Positions 45,636 through 55,393 of a stretch of 64,000 bases of DNA are shown piece by piece. The position numbers were made by a program, and so were the translations under genes. Under the pieces are notes generated by a model. It made no database searches, was not told where the DNA came from, and was given only the letters and a program-made list of their open reading frames with translations. Each line of letters starts with the position of its first letter. Positions within the stretch are counted from its first letter, which is position 1. The DNA is from Coriobacteriia bacterium (lineage in GTDB: Bacteria; Actinomycetota; Coriobacteriia; Anaerosomatales; Anaerosomataceae): assembly GCA_030652115.1 (NCBI GenBank), contig JAUSBK010000004.1:1-64000 (forward strand), written 5' to 3'.

Positions 45636-45853
45636 GCTTACAAACCGCATAGAGATGAAGTGGGACCCCGCCCCTCGGGGTCGAGCATAGGTCCCCACCT
45701 GCCGGCGCACAGCAGTGCAGCTGTCTGGTCAGATGAAGTGAGCGGGCGCAGATGCGTCCCGCCCGCTCAGACGTCCCGACGGCCGAGTGCGCCGCGGGAC
45801 GTTTCTTGATTGAAGGGGCCATTTTGGGGCCCCCGTTCACCGGAGGTGACGCT
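45636..45853 (+). promoter_or_regulatory. Structured infC leader with possible attenuator
   Basis: The 218-base leader holds four hairpins: 45664-45670 with 45676-45682, a 9-bp stem 45740-45748 with 45760-45768, an 8-bp stem 45771-45778 with 45795-45802 followed by TTCTT (terminator-like), and GGGGCC/GGCCCC (45815-45833) just ahead of the ribosome site. In other bacteria L20 or related proteins control infC-rpmI-rplT through such leaders. The terminator-like stem suggests attenuation. Confidence 0.6.
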
Positions 45854-46450
<597 letters not shown>

Positions 46451-46459
46451 GAGAGACGC

Positions 46460-46657
46460 ATGCCCAAGATGAGGACCCACAAGGGTACCGCGAAGCGCTT
46501 CAAGCTCACGGGTACCGGCAAGATCAAGCGGGCGAAGGCCTTCAAGAGCCACATCCTCGAGAAGAAGAGCCCCAAGCGTAAGCGCAACTTCCGTCACGAC
46601 GGACTTGTGCACAAGGCGGATACAGACGTCATCAAGAAGCAGCTGGGCATCGGCTAA
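46460..46657 (+). CDS. rpmI: Ribosomal protein bL35
   Basis: This is a 65-aa basic protein with the bL35 signature [24 protein letters not shown] and [13 protein letters not shown]. It is nine bases after infC, in the usual infC-rpmI-rplT order, and AGGAGAG precedes the ATG. Confidence 0.98.
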   Translation: MPKMRTHKGTAKRFKLTGTGKIKRAKAFKSHILEKKSPKRKRNFRHDGLVHKADTDVIKKQLGIG

Positions 46658-46694
46658 TCCGACGCTCGCATATTCCTTCAAGGAGTGATCGAAG

Positions 46695-47054
46695 ATGCCC
46701 AGGGTGAAGCGTGCAGTCACCGCAAAGAAGAAGCGTCGTACCGTTCTCGAGCAGGCCAAGGGTTACTACGGTGACCGCAGCCGCCGGTACAAGAGCGCCA
46801 AGGAGCAGGTGCAGCACTCGCTGCAGTATCAGTACCGCGATCGTCGGAACAAGAAGCGCGAGATCCGCCGCCTGTGGATCACCCGCATCAACGCCGCGGC
46901 CCGCATCAACGGCCTGTCCTACTCGGTGTTTATGAACGGCCTCAAGAAGGCCGAGGTCACGCTCGACCGCAAGGTGCTGTCGGATATGGCCGTGAACGAT
47001 CCGGCCGGGTTCGCCAAGCTCGCCGAGGTCGCGAAGGCCGCGCAGAGCGCCTAG
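46695..47054 (+). CDS. rplT: Ribosomal protein bL20
   Basis: This is a 119-aa protein with the bL20 signature [26 protein letters not shown] and [22 protein letters not shown]. It binds 23S rRNA early in 50S assembly and in other bacteria regulates the infC operon. AAGGAGTG precedes the ATG and a strong terminator follows. Confidence 0.98.
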   Translation: MPRVKRAVTAKKKRRTVLEQAKGYYGDRSRRYKSAKEQVQHSLQYQYRDRRNKKREIRRLWITRINAAARINGLSYSVFMNGLKKAEVTLDRKVLSDMAVNDPAGFAKLAEVAKAAQSA

Positions 47055-47078
47055 ACACGCGCAAGATCGGTACGCGAT

Positions 47079-47106
47079 CGAAGGCCCCGCCCATGCGGGG
47101 CCTTCG
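47079..47106 (+). terminator. Terminator after rplT
   Basis: A perfect 12-bp stem (47079-47090 with 47095-47106) has a 4-base loop. The rest of the gap to 47279 shows no gene that I can support. Confidence 0.85.
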
Positions 47107-47279
47107 TGCGTCCCCAGGCTACGCACCGCATCGTCCAACGCCGGTCGGCGATACGTTGACCTCGCGCTTACGTCTCGCTTCGTTCAGGCTCCGGTCCTCC
47201 CTCCATCATGTGGTCTGCGGGGCCCCGCGCCATGTCGGACACAGCCGCTCCCCTCGGCGGCCACTTATGAGGAGGAGAG

Positions 47280-47762
47280 ATGAAGCGAGTACTGATCTAT
47301 GCGGCGATCGTCGCAGCCATGCTGTCGATGGGCGGCGCGCGCGCCTACTTCACGGCGCAGACCGAGGTGAAGGACAGCGTGATCACCGCAGGCATGGTCG
47401 CGATCTCGGCCGAGCCTACGTCCGCGCCGCTCACGATCGACGCGCTGGCGCCGGGCGAGACCGTGAGCCGGACGATCGAGGTGCGGAACACCGGATCGCT
47501 CGGTTTCGACGCGGTCACCAGCGCCGCCAAGAAGGCAGGCATCACCGACTTCTGGAACGCGCTGCAGTGCCGGGTCACGTGCGCCGGCAGCGAGCTCTAC
47601 AACGGTCCGCTGTCAGCCATGCGCACGGCGCCGGTGCGCGTCGGTGCGGGCGGCAGTGCCACACTCACGTATGCGATCACGCTGCCTGCCGACGCAGGGA
47701 ACGACCTGCAGGGCGACTACGTGAAGGCATCGGTCTACATCGATGCCGAGCAGACGCACTGA
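47280..47762 (+). CDS. TasA/CalY (camelysin)-like secreted protein
   Basis: This 160-aa protein has a signal peptide (cleavage probably after GGARA, residue 22) followed by YFTAQTEVKDSVITAGMVAISA, the start typical of TasA/CalY fibre proteins and relatives. The mature part is a beta-sandwich of about 135 residues with IEVRNTGSLGFDAV and two cysteines (C97, C101), which TasA lacks. AGGAGGAG precedes the ATG. The signal peptidase gene overlaps its end. TasA proteins form biofilm fibres; other camelysin-like proteins are surface proteins or pilus-associated, so fibre formation is inference. Confidence 0.8.
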   Translation: MKRVLIYAAIVAAMLSMGGARAYFTAQTEVKDSVITAGMVAISAEPTSAPLTIDALAPGETVSRTIEVRNTGSLGFDAVTSAAKKAGITDFWNALQCRVTCAGSELYNGPLSAMRTAPVRVGAGGSATLTYAITLPADAGNDLQGDYVKASVYIDAEQTH

Positions 47763-48138
47763 GGGCCGTCACGCCGGTCTGCGGCGATGCACTGAGGCGC
47801 TGCTTGCGGCGACGCTGATCGCGCTTGGTTGGACGCACGGTATCCTGTATGTCGAGGGGGGCTCGATGGAGCCTGCGCTGTATCCGGGCGACCTGATCGT
47901 CTACCGGAAGGGAGCCGACACGCCGAACAACGGCGATCTGGTGGTGTTCGAGCATCGGGAATCCCTGGTCGTGCATCGCGTTGCGGCGCTTCTGCGCGAC
48001 GGAACGCTCAAGACGCGTGGTGATGCGAACGAGTCGGTGGATAGTGAGCCGGTGGCGGCGGGTGATGTGCGAGGCGAGGTGCTCCTGATCCTTCCGGCAG
48101 GGCGCGCCGTCCATGCGTTGGCCGCTCGGTGTGACTGA
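47743..48138 (+). CDS. SipW-like (S26B) signal peptidase
   Basis: This 131-aa membrane peptidase has one N-terminal helix (about 18-35), the catalytic Ser in EGGSMEPALYPGD (S41) and His in LVVHRV (H78) in place of the Lys of ordinary type I signal peptidases. Ser-His enzymes of the ER/SipW class process TasA and its relatives in Bacillus. Length is near the minimum for the family and no second membrane helix is obvious. It overlaps the CalY-like gene by 20 bases, so the two form a secretion pair. Confidence 0.85.
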   Translation: MPSRRTEGRHAGLRRCTEALLAATLIALGWTHGILYVEGGSMEPALYPGDLIVYRKGADTPNNGDLVVFEHRESLVVHRVAALLRDGTLKTRGDANESVDSEPVAAGDVRGEVLLILPAGRAVHALAARCD

Positions 48139-48147
48139 TGCTAGACT
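48118..48147 (+). promoter_or_regulatory. pheST promoter
   Basis: TTGGCC (48118-48123), 18-base spacer, TAGACT (48142-48147); it overlaps the end of the signal peptidase gene. Confidence 0.6.
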
Positions 48148-48153
48148 GTCGTA

Positions 48154-48470
48154 CCAATCGCACAACAGGCGATAACGGAGAAGACGCGGCGCGAGAATGC
48201 CGGCTCGCCAGGGAGGGGCCTCCCGACTGCAAGGGCCCCGGGGCGGCAGCACCGCGGTTCACTCCATCAGCTGCGAACTGAACGGTCCTGTGGGCCCAGT
48301 AGGCAAGCCGGAGCCCCCGTTACCGGGCAGCCGGGGTAAAGACCCGGTCCCGCAGCGCGTGGGACAGGCGGTGCGGAGACGAGCGGGTCGGCGATGAGCC
48401 GGTCAAGCAAGGTGGTACCGCGGGAGTCGTTCCCGTCCTTGTGAGTGAGGACGGAACGGCTCCCTTTCTC
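48154..48470 (+). promoter_or_regulatory. T-box riboswitch upstream of pheST
   Basis: The leader contains the T-box itself, AAGGTGGTACCGCG (48409-48422), the sequence that pairs with uncharged tRNA acceptor ends. The terminator stem 48422-48438 with 48449-48464 follows, ending in TTTCT, and competes with the antiterminator. Upstream lies a long Stem I region (about 48160-48300). A TTC triplet followed by A at 48258-48260 is a candidate Phe specifier, but the loop was not folded and this is tentative. Uncharged tRNA-Phe should allow read-through into pheS and pheT. Confidence 0.93.
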
Positions 48471-48491
48471 GTGAATGGAGAAGTGAGACGC

Positions 48492-49553
48492 ATGACGATC
48501 ACCGACGATTTGCGAACGCTCGAGGCCGAGGCGCTCGACGCGGTCGAACAAGCTGCTGCTCCCGAGCAGCTCGAAGCCGTTCGCATCGCCTACCTCGGCA
48601 AGAAGGGCTCTCTCACCGCGGTGCTGCGCGGTCTCGGCGCTCTGTCGGCCGAGGAGCGTCCGGCGGTGGGCAAGGTGTCAAACGAGGTCCGGCAGGCCCT
48701 CGAAGAGGCGCTCGAGTCCAAGAGGGCTGCGCTGGAGGGCGTGGGCCGGGCAGCGCGCATCGCTGCCGAGGCCGTGGATGTGACTCTTCCGGGTCGCCAT
48801 CACCCGGTTGGCCGCCAGCACGTGATCGGGCAGATCGTGGATGAGATCGTGGACATCTTCTCGGGGCTCGGCTATCAGGTCGCCGAAGGTCCGGAGGTCG
48901 AACTCGACTACTACAACTTCACGGCCCTCAACCACCCGCCGGACCACCCGGCGCGCGCGCTGCAGGACACCTTCTACGTGAAGGACCTCTCCGGCGATAG
49001 TGCTGTCGTCGAAGGCGAGAGCGACGTGCTCCTCCGTACGCACACGAGCCCGACGCAGGTGCATATCATGGAGTCGCAGAAGCCACCGATCTACGTGCTT
49101 GCCCCCGGCAAGGTGTATCGCCGCGATGTGGCCGACCCCAGCCATCTGCCGCAGTTCACCCAGGTGGAGGGTCTTGTCGTCGACGAGGGGATCACCCTCG
49201 GCGACCTTAAGGGCACGCTCGAGCACTTCGTGCATCAGATGTTCGGTCCGGACCGTCGCGTCCGTTTGCGGCCGCACTTCTTCCCGTTCACGGAGCCTTC
49301 CGCCGAAGTGGACGTCTCGTGCGGGATCTGCGGCGGTTCGGGGTGCCGGACCTGCAGTGGCGAAGGCTGGCTGGAGATCCTCGGCTGCGGCATGGTCGAC
49401 CCCAACGTCTTCGGCTACGTGGGCATCGATCCGGAGCGGTACACGGGCTTCGCGTTCGGCATGGGTGCCGAGCGGATCGCCATGCTCAAGTACGGCGTGC
49501 CGGACCTCCGCCTGTTCGTCGAAGGCGACACGCGCTTTCTCCACCAGTTCTAG
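48492..49553 (+). CDS. pheS: Phenylalanyl-tRNA synthetase alpha subunit
   Basis: This 353-aa class II catalytic subunit has an N-terminal coiled coil, then [79 protein letters not shown] and [18 protein letters not shown] CxxC/CxxC insert ([14 protein letters not shown]) is normal for some PheS lineages. ATG 48492 was chosen because the open frame upstream is the riboswitch terminator. Confidence 0.97.
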   Translation: MTITDDLRTLEAEALDAVEQAAAPEQLEAVRIAYLGKKGSLTAVLRGLGALSAEERPAVGKVSNEVRQALEEALESKRAALEGVGRAARIAAEAVDVTLPGRHHPVGRQHVIGQIVDEIVDIFSGLGYQVAEGPEVELDYYNFTALNHPPDHPARALQDTFYVKDLSGDSAVVEGESDVLLRTHTSPTQVHIMESQKPPIYVLAPGKVYRRDVADPSHLPQFTQVEGLVVDEGITLGDLKGTLEHFVHQMFGPDRRVRLRPHFFPFTEPSAEVDVSCGICGGSGCRTCSGEGWLEILGCGMVDPNVFGYVGIDPERYTGFAFGMGAERIAMLKYGVPDLRLFVEGDTRFLHQF

Positions 49554-49612
49554 CGGCACCGCCCGCTCCGTTTGCACGCCGGCCCGCCGGACCCGTTCAG
49601 GAAGGATCTGCG

Positions 49613-52054
49613 ATGCGCGTATCGCTCACATGGCTCAAGGACCTCGTCGACATCACGCTTCCCGTTGAGGAGCTGTGCGATCGGCTCGATATGACCGGCA
49701 CGAAGGTCGAGGCGGTGCACCGGCTCGGTGCGGCGCTCGAAGGCGTCGTCGTCGGTCAGGTCATCACGAGAGACCAGCATCCCGATGCCGACAAGCTCTC
49801 CTACTGCACGGTGGACATCGGCAAGGCTGAGCCGCTCCACATCGTGTGCGGGGCGACCAACTTCCAGGCTGGCGATAAGGTGCCGGTGGCATGCGTTGGG
49901 GCGACTCTCCCCAACGGTATGAGCATCAAGAAGGCCAAGCTCCGCGGACTCGTTTCCAAGGGCATGATGTGCTCGGCCACCGAGCTTGGCGTGGGTGGCG
50001 ACGCGAGCGGCCTACTGGTGTTGCCGGCCGACGCCCCGGTGGGCACACCCTTCGCCGAGTACTACGGCATCGGCGACACGGTGCTCGAGCTGGAAGTGAC
50101 TCCGAACCGCCCCGACTGCCTGTCTATGGTGGGCGTGGCGCGTGAGGTTGCCGCCGTCACGCGGACGACATATCGCGAGCCTGCGAGCACTCCGGAGGAG
50201 TCCGGTACGCCGGCCGCGGATCTGGTGAGCGTGGAGATCGCCGATGCGGTGCTGTGTCCCCGCTATACTGCGCGGGTCATCCGGGGCGTCACCGTGGGCC
50301 CGTCGCCCGCGTGGTTGGCCGAGCGGATCGTGGCGGCCGGCACGCGGCCGGTCAACAACATCGTCGACGTGACGAACTACGTGATGTACGAGCTCGGCCA
50401 GCCGCTCCACGCCTTCGACATGCGCAGCGTCGCGCAGCGCGATGGCAGGGCCGCCATCATCGTCCGCCCCGCTGCAGCAGGTGAGACCATCCGGACGCTC
50501 GATGGTCAGGACCGGATCCTCGCCACCGACACGCTCCTCATCACCGACCCGTCGGGTCCGATCGCGCTCGCCGGTGTCATGGGGGGCGAGACGACCGAGG
50601 TCTCAGATGCAACGATCGACGTCCTCCTCGAGGCGGCGTGCTTCAACGCCTCCTCGACGAGCCGAACCAGTCGGCGCCTGGGACTGATCTCCGAGGCGTC
50701 GCTCAGGTTCGAGCGCGGCATGGACCCGGACCTTGCGGCGCGTGCGTCCGACCGCGCCGCGGCGCTCATCGCCGAGGTCGGTGGCGGCACGGTTGCCCCC
50801 GGGATCGTCGATGTCTACCCGGGTAGGCCGGAGCCGAAGCTCCTCCACCTGCGCACCGCCCGCGTGAACGCGATCCTCGGGACAGCGCTCACCCGCGAGG
50901 ACATTGCTGCATTCCTGACGCCGCTCGGCCTCGGTGTGACCGCCGAAGGTGATGATCTCGATGTCGTCGTTCCCGCGTTCCGGCCCGACCTGGAGCGGGA
51001 GATCGACCTCGTCGAAGAGGTGGCTCGCCTCTACGGGCTCGAGAACATCGCCTCGACCCGACCCGGCGGGCGCGAGCGCGTCGGCGGGCGCACGGCGGCT
51101 CAGCGCTTCTCCCGGCGTATCGGGGAGGGTTTGCGCGCCGCCGGTCTCGACGAGCATGTGGGCTACGCGTTCGGCGATCGCGCGGATCTCGTCCGCCTCG
51201 GGTGGGATCTCGCCCCGGACGAGGTGCTCGTAGAACTCATCAACCCGATGTCCGAGGATCAGTCGGTGTTGCGCTGGACGCTCGCGCCGAGCCTCCTGCG
51301 CGCCGTGTCGCACAACCGCCGTCGCGGCATCGCCGACGCGCACATCTACGAGATGGGTGCCGTCTTCGTGACCGCTGACGGACGCAAGCAGCCGAAGGAG
51401 CGCACGATGGTCGGCGGGGCGCTCACTGGCGCCTGGGACCGTCCCGGGTGGAACGAAGCGGGCCGCACGCTCGACTTCTTCGATGGCAAGGGTGTCCTCG
51501 AGAGCCTCTTCGAGTCGCTACACGTCGGCCGTTGGACGGTTCGCGCGTGCGAGCGGGCGTGGCTGCAGGCGGGGAGGAGCGCCGAGGTGATCGTCGCAGG
51601 CGATGTAGTGGGCTGGCTCGGCGAGGTGTCGCCGGAGGTCCTCGACGCGTTCGAGATCACCGCGCCGGTCGTGCTCTTCGAGCTCTCCGTGCCCTCACTC
51701 GTGAAGGCAGCCGCGCGGGAGTCTGTCGCGTACCAGGAGATCCCACGCCAACCCGCCTACGCGCTCGACCTCGCGCTCGTGGTGGACGAGGCCGTAACGG
51801 CAGAGCGGGTCACGAGTGCGATCCGCTCGGCCGGCGGGCCGCTGCTGGAGTCGGTGCGGCTGTTCGACGTGTATCGGGACGCTCCCGGTGCAGAAGAAGG
51901 ACAGAGACGCCTGCCCGAGGGTAAGAAGTCCCTGGCGTTTGCACTCTCGTACCGCGCCGCGGACCGCACGCTCTCGGACGACGATGTGCGACCGGTGCAC
52001 GAGAAGCTCGTTCGGAAGGTGTCCGGTGCGGTCGGTGCCGAGGTGCGGGCCTGA
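49613..52054 (+). CDS. pheT: Phenylalanyl-tRNA synthetase beta subunit
   Basis: This 813-aa partner of PheS has an N-terminal tRNA-binding OB domain (about 40-150, GKAEPLHIVCGATNFQAGDKVPVACVGATLPNG), B3/B4 editing domains, B5, the synthetase-like core, and a C-terminal ferredoxin-fold anticodon-binding domain (about 720-813). Length and order are standard. AGGAAGGA precedes the ATG; the gap to pheS is 59 bases. Confidence 0.97.
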   Translation: MRVSLTWLKDLVDITLPVEELCDRLDMTGTKVEAVHRLGAALEGVVVGQVITRDQHPDADKLSYCTVDIGKAEPLHIVCGATNFQAGDKVPVACVGATLPNGMSIKKAKLRGLVSKGMMCSATELGVGGDASGLLVLPADAPVGTPFAEYYGIGDTVLELEVTPNRPDCLSMVGVAREVAAVTRTTYREPASTPEESGTPAADLVSVEIADAVLCPRYTARVIRGVTVGPSPAWLAERIVAAGTRPVNNIVDVTNYVMYELGQPLHAFDMRSVAQRDGRAAIIVRPAAAGETIRTLDGQDRILATDTLLITDPSGPIALAGVMGGETTEVSDATIDVLLEAACFNASSTSRTSRRLGLISEASLRFERGMDPDLAARASDRAAALIAEVGGGTVAPGIVDVYPGRPEPKLLHLRTARVNAILGTALTREDIAAFLTPLGLGVTAEGDDLDVVVPAFRPDLEREIDLVEEVARLYGLENIASTRPGGRERVGGRTAAQRFSRRIGEGLRAAGLDEHVGYAFGDRADLVRLGWDLAPDEVLVELINPMSEDQSVLRWTLAPSLLRAVSHNRRRGIADAHIYEMGAVFVTADGRKQPKERTMVGGALTGAWDRPGWNEAGRTLDFFDGKGVLESLFESLHVGRWTVRACERAWLQAGRSAEVIVAGDVVGWLGEVSPEVLDAFEITAPVVLFELSVPSLVKAAARESVAYQEIPRQPAYALDLALVVDEAVTAERVTSAIRSAGGPLLESVRLFDVYRDAPGAEEGQRRLPEGKKSLAFALSYRAADRTLSDDDVRPVHEKLVRKVSGAVGAEVRA

Positions 52055-52088
52055 ATCCCGCAGTCACACGCATCGTACGTGCCGAATA

Positions 52089-52160
52089 GCGAATAGAATT
52101 GCAGCAATTCGCATTCTTGTTGATATCTGTTTGACCGATATGCACCTCACAGTGTATTGT
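52089..52160 (+). promoter_or_regulatory. Arginine operon promoter with ARG-box-like dyad
   Basis: Nested inverted repeats GCGAAT...ATTCGC (52089-52094 with 52107-52112) and GAATT...AATTC (52096-52100 with 52106-52110) form an AT-rich dyad like an ArgR operator. The promoter TTGACC (52131-52136), 18-base spacer, TATTGT (52155-52160) follows. The encoded ArgR probably represses argC onward here. Confidence 0.65.
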
Positions 52161-52194
52161 CTCCACACGACGATACATCGGGAGGCTGTTGATC

Positions 52195-53232
52195 GTGATT
52201 CCTGTCGCCATTGTAGGTGCCGCGGGTTACGCAGGTGTGGAGCTCACGCGCCTCCTGCTCGGGCACCCGGTGTTCGAGCTCGTAAGCGTCACCTCGAGCC
52301 AGGATGAGGGTCGGCGAGTGGGGGACCTCTACCCGGCGCTCGCGGGCTGCGACCTCGTGTACACAGCGCATGACGCCGCGACTGTGACGGCGTCGGCGAA
52401 GGTGGCCTTCCTGGCCGTTCCGCATACCGCTGCGATGGCGATGGCGCCCGCGCTGATCGAGGCCGGACTCACCGTGATCGACTGCTCGGCGGATTTCAGG
52501 CTTCGCGATCCCGAGCTCTTCACTGCCTGGTACGCAGAGCCCCACACAGCTCCGGCGCTGCTCGACGAGGCTGTCTATGGCCTACCGGAGCTCTGGCGTG
52601 ATTCGATTCCGGGCGCACGCCTCGTGGCGTGTCCGGGCTGCTATCCCACTGCAACGCTGCTGGCGGCGGCGCCCGCCGTGCGGGCCGGCGTGGTGATCTC
52701 GAGCCGCGTGATCGTGGATGCCATCTCCGGCGTCTCGGGGGCGGGCCGCTCGCTCTCGACGACCTCGCACTTTGTGAACGCGACCGAGTCAGTGTCGGCG
52801 TACAAGGTGGCGTCGCACCGTCACACGCCCGAGATTGTGCAGGCGCTCGGGGACCTCGGCCTTCCGGACCCGTCGGTGGTCTTCACGCCGCATCTGGCGC
52901 CGCTCAGCCGGGGACTGCTGTCGACCGTGTACCTTGAGGTCGATCCGGGCCTGCTTGCCGAGGAGGCCCATGCGCTGTATGCGGCCGCGTACGCGGGGGA
53001 GCCGTTCATCACGGTCTGCGATCCCGGCGCGCAGCCGGCCACAGGACACGTCCGTGGCTCGAACCGCGCGCACCTCGGCATCGCGCTCGATGAGCAGTCG
53101 CATACGCTGATCGTCACCTCGGCGATCGACAATCTCGTGAAGGGCACCTCCGGGCAGGCCATCCAGTGCGCCAATCTCGCCCTCGGACTCGACGAGACGG
53201 CCGGGCTCACCGCGCCCGTGCCGGTGGTATAG
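52195..53232 (+). CDS. argC: N-acetyl-gamma-glutamyl-phosphate reductase
   Basis: This 345-aa enzyme makes N-acetylglutamate semialdehyde using NADPH. VAIVGAAGYAGVELTRLLLGHP is the nucleotide site and VACPGCYPTATLLA holds the catalytic Cys. GTG 52195 has GGAGG at a 9-base spacing; TTG at 52189 is an alternative with a 3-base spacing. It is the first gene of argCJBDFRGH. Confidence 0.96.
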   Translation: MIPVAIVGAAGYAGVELTRLLLGHPVFELVSVTSSQDEGRRVGDLYPALAGCDLVYTAHDAATVTASAKVAFLAVPHTAAMAMAPALIEAGLTVIDCSADFRLRDPELFTAWYAEPHTAPALLDEAVYGLPELWRDSIPGARLVACPGCYPTATLLAAAPAVRAGVVISSRVIVDAISGVSGAGRSLSTTSHFVNATESVSAYKVASHRHTPEIVQALGDLGLPDPSVVFTPHLAPLSRGLLSTVYLEVDPGLLAEEAHALYAAAYAGEPFITVCDPGAQPATGHVRGSNRAHLGIALDEQSHTLIVTSAIDNLVKGTSGQAIQCANLALGLDETAGLTAPVPVV

Positions 53233-53241
53233 GGGGCATCG

Positions 53242-54462
53242 ATGGACGCGTCGTATGAGTTCGCCCACGCCGAAGGCGGCATCACGGCCCCCCGGGGGTT
53301 CCTGACCGCCGGGGTGAGCGCTGGTCTCAAGAAGTCGGGGAAGCGGGACGTCTGCCTGCTCGCCGCGCACGAGGCGGTTCCGACCGCGGGCGTCTTCACC
53401 ACGAGCGCCACGGCCGCGCCGCCGGTCTCGGTCTCGCGGGAGCATCTTGCCTCCGGACGTATGCGGGCGGTCGTGATCAACGCCGGCAACGCGAACGCCT
53501 GCACGGGCGAGGCCGGGATGAACGATGCGCGGGCGATGGCCGCCACCGCTGCCGACGCCCTCGGCTGCGTTCCCGAGGAGATCGCGGTGTGTTCGACGGG
53601 GGTGATCGGCGTGCCGCTCCCCCTCGATCTTGTGACCGCCGGAGTCCACGAGGCGGCGGGCGGGCTCGACTCCACCAACGGCGAGGACGCCGCCGAAGCG
53701 ATCATGACCACCGATACGTTTGCGAAGCAGCTGGCCATCAGTGTCACTGCCGAGGGGCGGACGTTCACCATCGGCGGGATGGCCAAGGGTAGCGGCATGA
53801 TACAGCCGAACATGGCGACCATGCTGGCGTTCATCACCACCGACGCGCCGATCTCGCCGTCCGCGTGTGACGCGATGCTCCGGTCCGCAGTCGGCCGTTC
53901 GTTCAACCGCATCACCGTCGACTCGGACACATCCACCAACGACACGTGCATCCTGATGGCGAGTGGCGCAGAAGGCGGCCCGGAGCTCGGGCAGGATTCG
54001 CCAGCCTACGCCGCGGTCGCCGCGGCGATCCTTGAGGTAGCGACCGCGCTCGCGCAGATGGTGGTCCGGGACGGGGAGGGCGCCACGAAGTTCGTGACCG
54101 TCACCGTCCGGGGTGCGGTGACCGAGTCCGATGCCGAGGTATGCGCGTTCGCCATCGCAAACTCGCCGCTCATGAAGACCGCGCTGTTCGGCCAGGACGC
54201 GAACTGGGGCCGTGTGGCGATGGCCGTGGGCAAGTCGGGGGCTGCGGTCGACCAGAGCAAGCTTGAGATCATCTTCGCCGGGATCGTGACGTGCACAAAC
54301 GGCACGGCAACCGGCTTTGACGAGGACGAGGCCGCTCGCGCTCTTGCCGAGCCGGAGGTCGAGCTCCTGGTGGACCTGCACCTCGGCGAGGCCGAGGCGA
54401 CTGTGTGGACGTGCGACTTCAGCTACGAGTACGTGCACATAAACGGTGACTACCGGTCGTGA
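53242..54462 (+). CDS. argJ: Bifunctional ornithine acetyltransferase / N-acetylglutamate synthase
   Basis: This 406-aa protein recycles the acetyl group between N-acetylornithine and glutamate. It is self-cleaved at the Thr in GMIQPNMATMLAF (about 190-202). VVINAGNANACTG and SFNRITVDSDTSTND are family blocks. Whether it also uses acetyl-CoA (bifunctional) cannot be read from sequence. The absence of argA or argE in the operon fits the recycling pathway. Confidence 0.95.
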   Translation: MDASYEFAHAEGGITAPRGFLTAGVSAGLKKSGKRDVCLLAAHEAVPTAGVFTTSATAAPPVSVSREHLASGRMRAVVINAGNANACTGEAGMNDARAMAATAADALGCVPEEIAVCSTGVIGVPLPLDLVTAGVHEAAGGLDSTNGEDAAEAIMTTDTFAKQLAISVTAEGRTFTIGGMAKGSGMIQPNMATMLAFITTDAPISPSACDAMLRSAVGRSFNRITVDSDTSTNDTCILMASGAEGGPELGQDSPAYAAVAAAILEVATALAQMVVRDGEGATKFVTVTVRGAVTESDAEVCAFAIANSPLMKTALFGQDANWGRVAMAVGKSGAAVDQSKLEIIFAGIVTCTNGTATGFDEDEAARALAEPEVELLVDLHLGEAEATVWTCDFSYEYVHINGDYRS

Positions 54463-54473
54463 GCGGAGGGCCG

Positions 54474-55391
54474 ATGAGAGACATGCATGACAAGGCCGCC
54501 ATCCTGATGGAGTCGCTGCCGTGGATCAAGCGCGCCTGGGGCCGAACCGTAGTCATCAAGTACGGCGGCGCGGCGATGACCGATGAGGCGCTGCGGCACG
54601 GTGTCGCGGCCGACATCGTGCTCATGAAGCTCGTCGGGATCAACCCGGTGATCGTCCACGGGGGCGGCCCGGAGATCACGTCGTACATGAAGCGCCTCGA
54701 GATGCCGGTCGAGTTCATCGACGGCCTGCGCGTCACCTCGCCCGAGGCCATGGAGCTCGTGAAGATGGTGCTCGTCGGCAAGGTGAACGGGGACCTCGTC
54801 TCGGCCATCAACGCCCATGGCCGCATCGCCGTGGGCATCGCCGGCGATGACGGCAACCTCATCCGCGCCACGCAGAAGGACCCGCGTCTCGGCAGGGTGG
54901 GCGAAGTCACGGCGATCGACACCACCGTCGTCACGAACCTGATCGAAGACGGCTTCGTGCCGGTGATCGCTTCGGTGGGCGCGGGCGACGACGGGGGCAG
55001 CTTCAACATCAACGCCGATCAGGTGGCGGGCGAGATCGCCTCGGCGCTCGGCGCGGAGAAGGTGATCTTCCTCACCGACGTGGACGGGCTGTACGCGGAC
55101 TTCGCCGACAAGGACTCGCTCATCAGCGCGCTCACGTTCGCCGAAGCGGAGGAGATGCTGACCTCGGGCGAACTCGCCGAGGGCATGATCCCGAAGGTCG
55201 GGGCGTGCGTGCACGCGCTCAGGCGCGGCGTGGAGCGGGCGCACATCCTGAACGGCACGATCCCGCATGCGCTGCTCCTCGAGGTGTACACCGACGAGGG
55301 CATAGGCACCATGATCACGGGCGAGTCGGCGAGCCTCGGACTGCCGGACGACGCGATCTACACCGCATACGAGGGCGAGGTGACCCTCTAG
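54474..55391 (+). CDS. argB: Acetylglutamate kinase
   Basis: This 305-aa kinase is the usual feedback point of the cyclic pathway. VVIKYGGAAM is the ATP-site glycine motif, IVHGGGPEIT the second glycine region, and INADQVAGEIASALGAEKVIFLTDVDGLY the nucleotide core. The N-terminal helix typical of arginine-sensitive kinases (DKAAILMESLPWIKRAWGRTVV) is present, so arginine inhibition is likely. ATG 54474 has GGAGGG just upstream; ATG 54483 and GTG 54459 are alternatives. Confidence 0.95.
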   Translation: MRDMHDKAAILMESLPWIKRAWGRTVVIKYGGAAMTDEALRHGVAADIVLMKLVGINPVIVHGGGPEITSYMKRLEMPVEFIDGLRVTSPEAMELVKMVLVGKVNGDLVSAINAHGRIAVGIAGDDGNLIRATQKDPRLGRVGEVTAIDTTVVTNLIEDGFVPVIASVGAGDDGGSFNINADQVAGEIASALGAEKVIFLTDVDGLYADFADKDSLISALTFAEAEEMLTSGELAEGMIPKVGACVHALRRGVERAHILNGTIPHALLLEVYTDEGIGTMITGESASLGLPDDAIYTAYEGEVTL

Positions 55392-55393
55392 CC

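Noticed and set aside
48441-48491. GTG start extending pheS upstream
   Set aside because: It would lie within the T-box terminator stem; the ATG at 48492 gives a standard PheS N-terminus.
52789-54438. 549-aa reverse open frame
   Set aside because: Antisense to argC and argJ; no recognisable domain.
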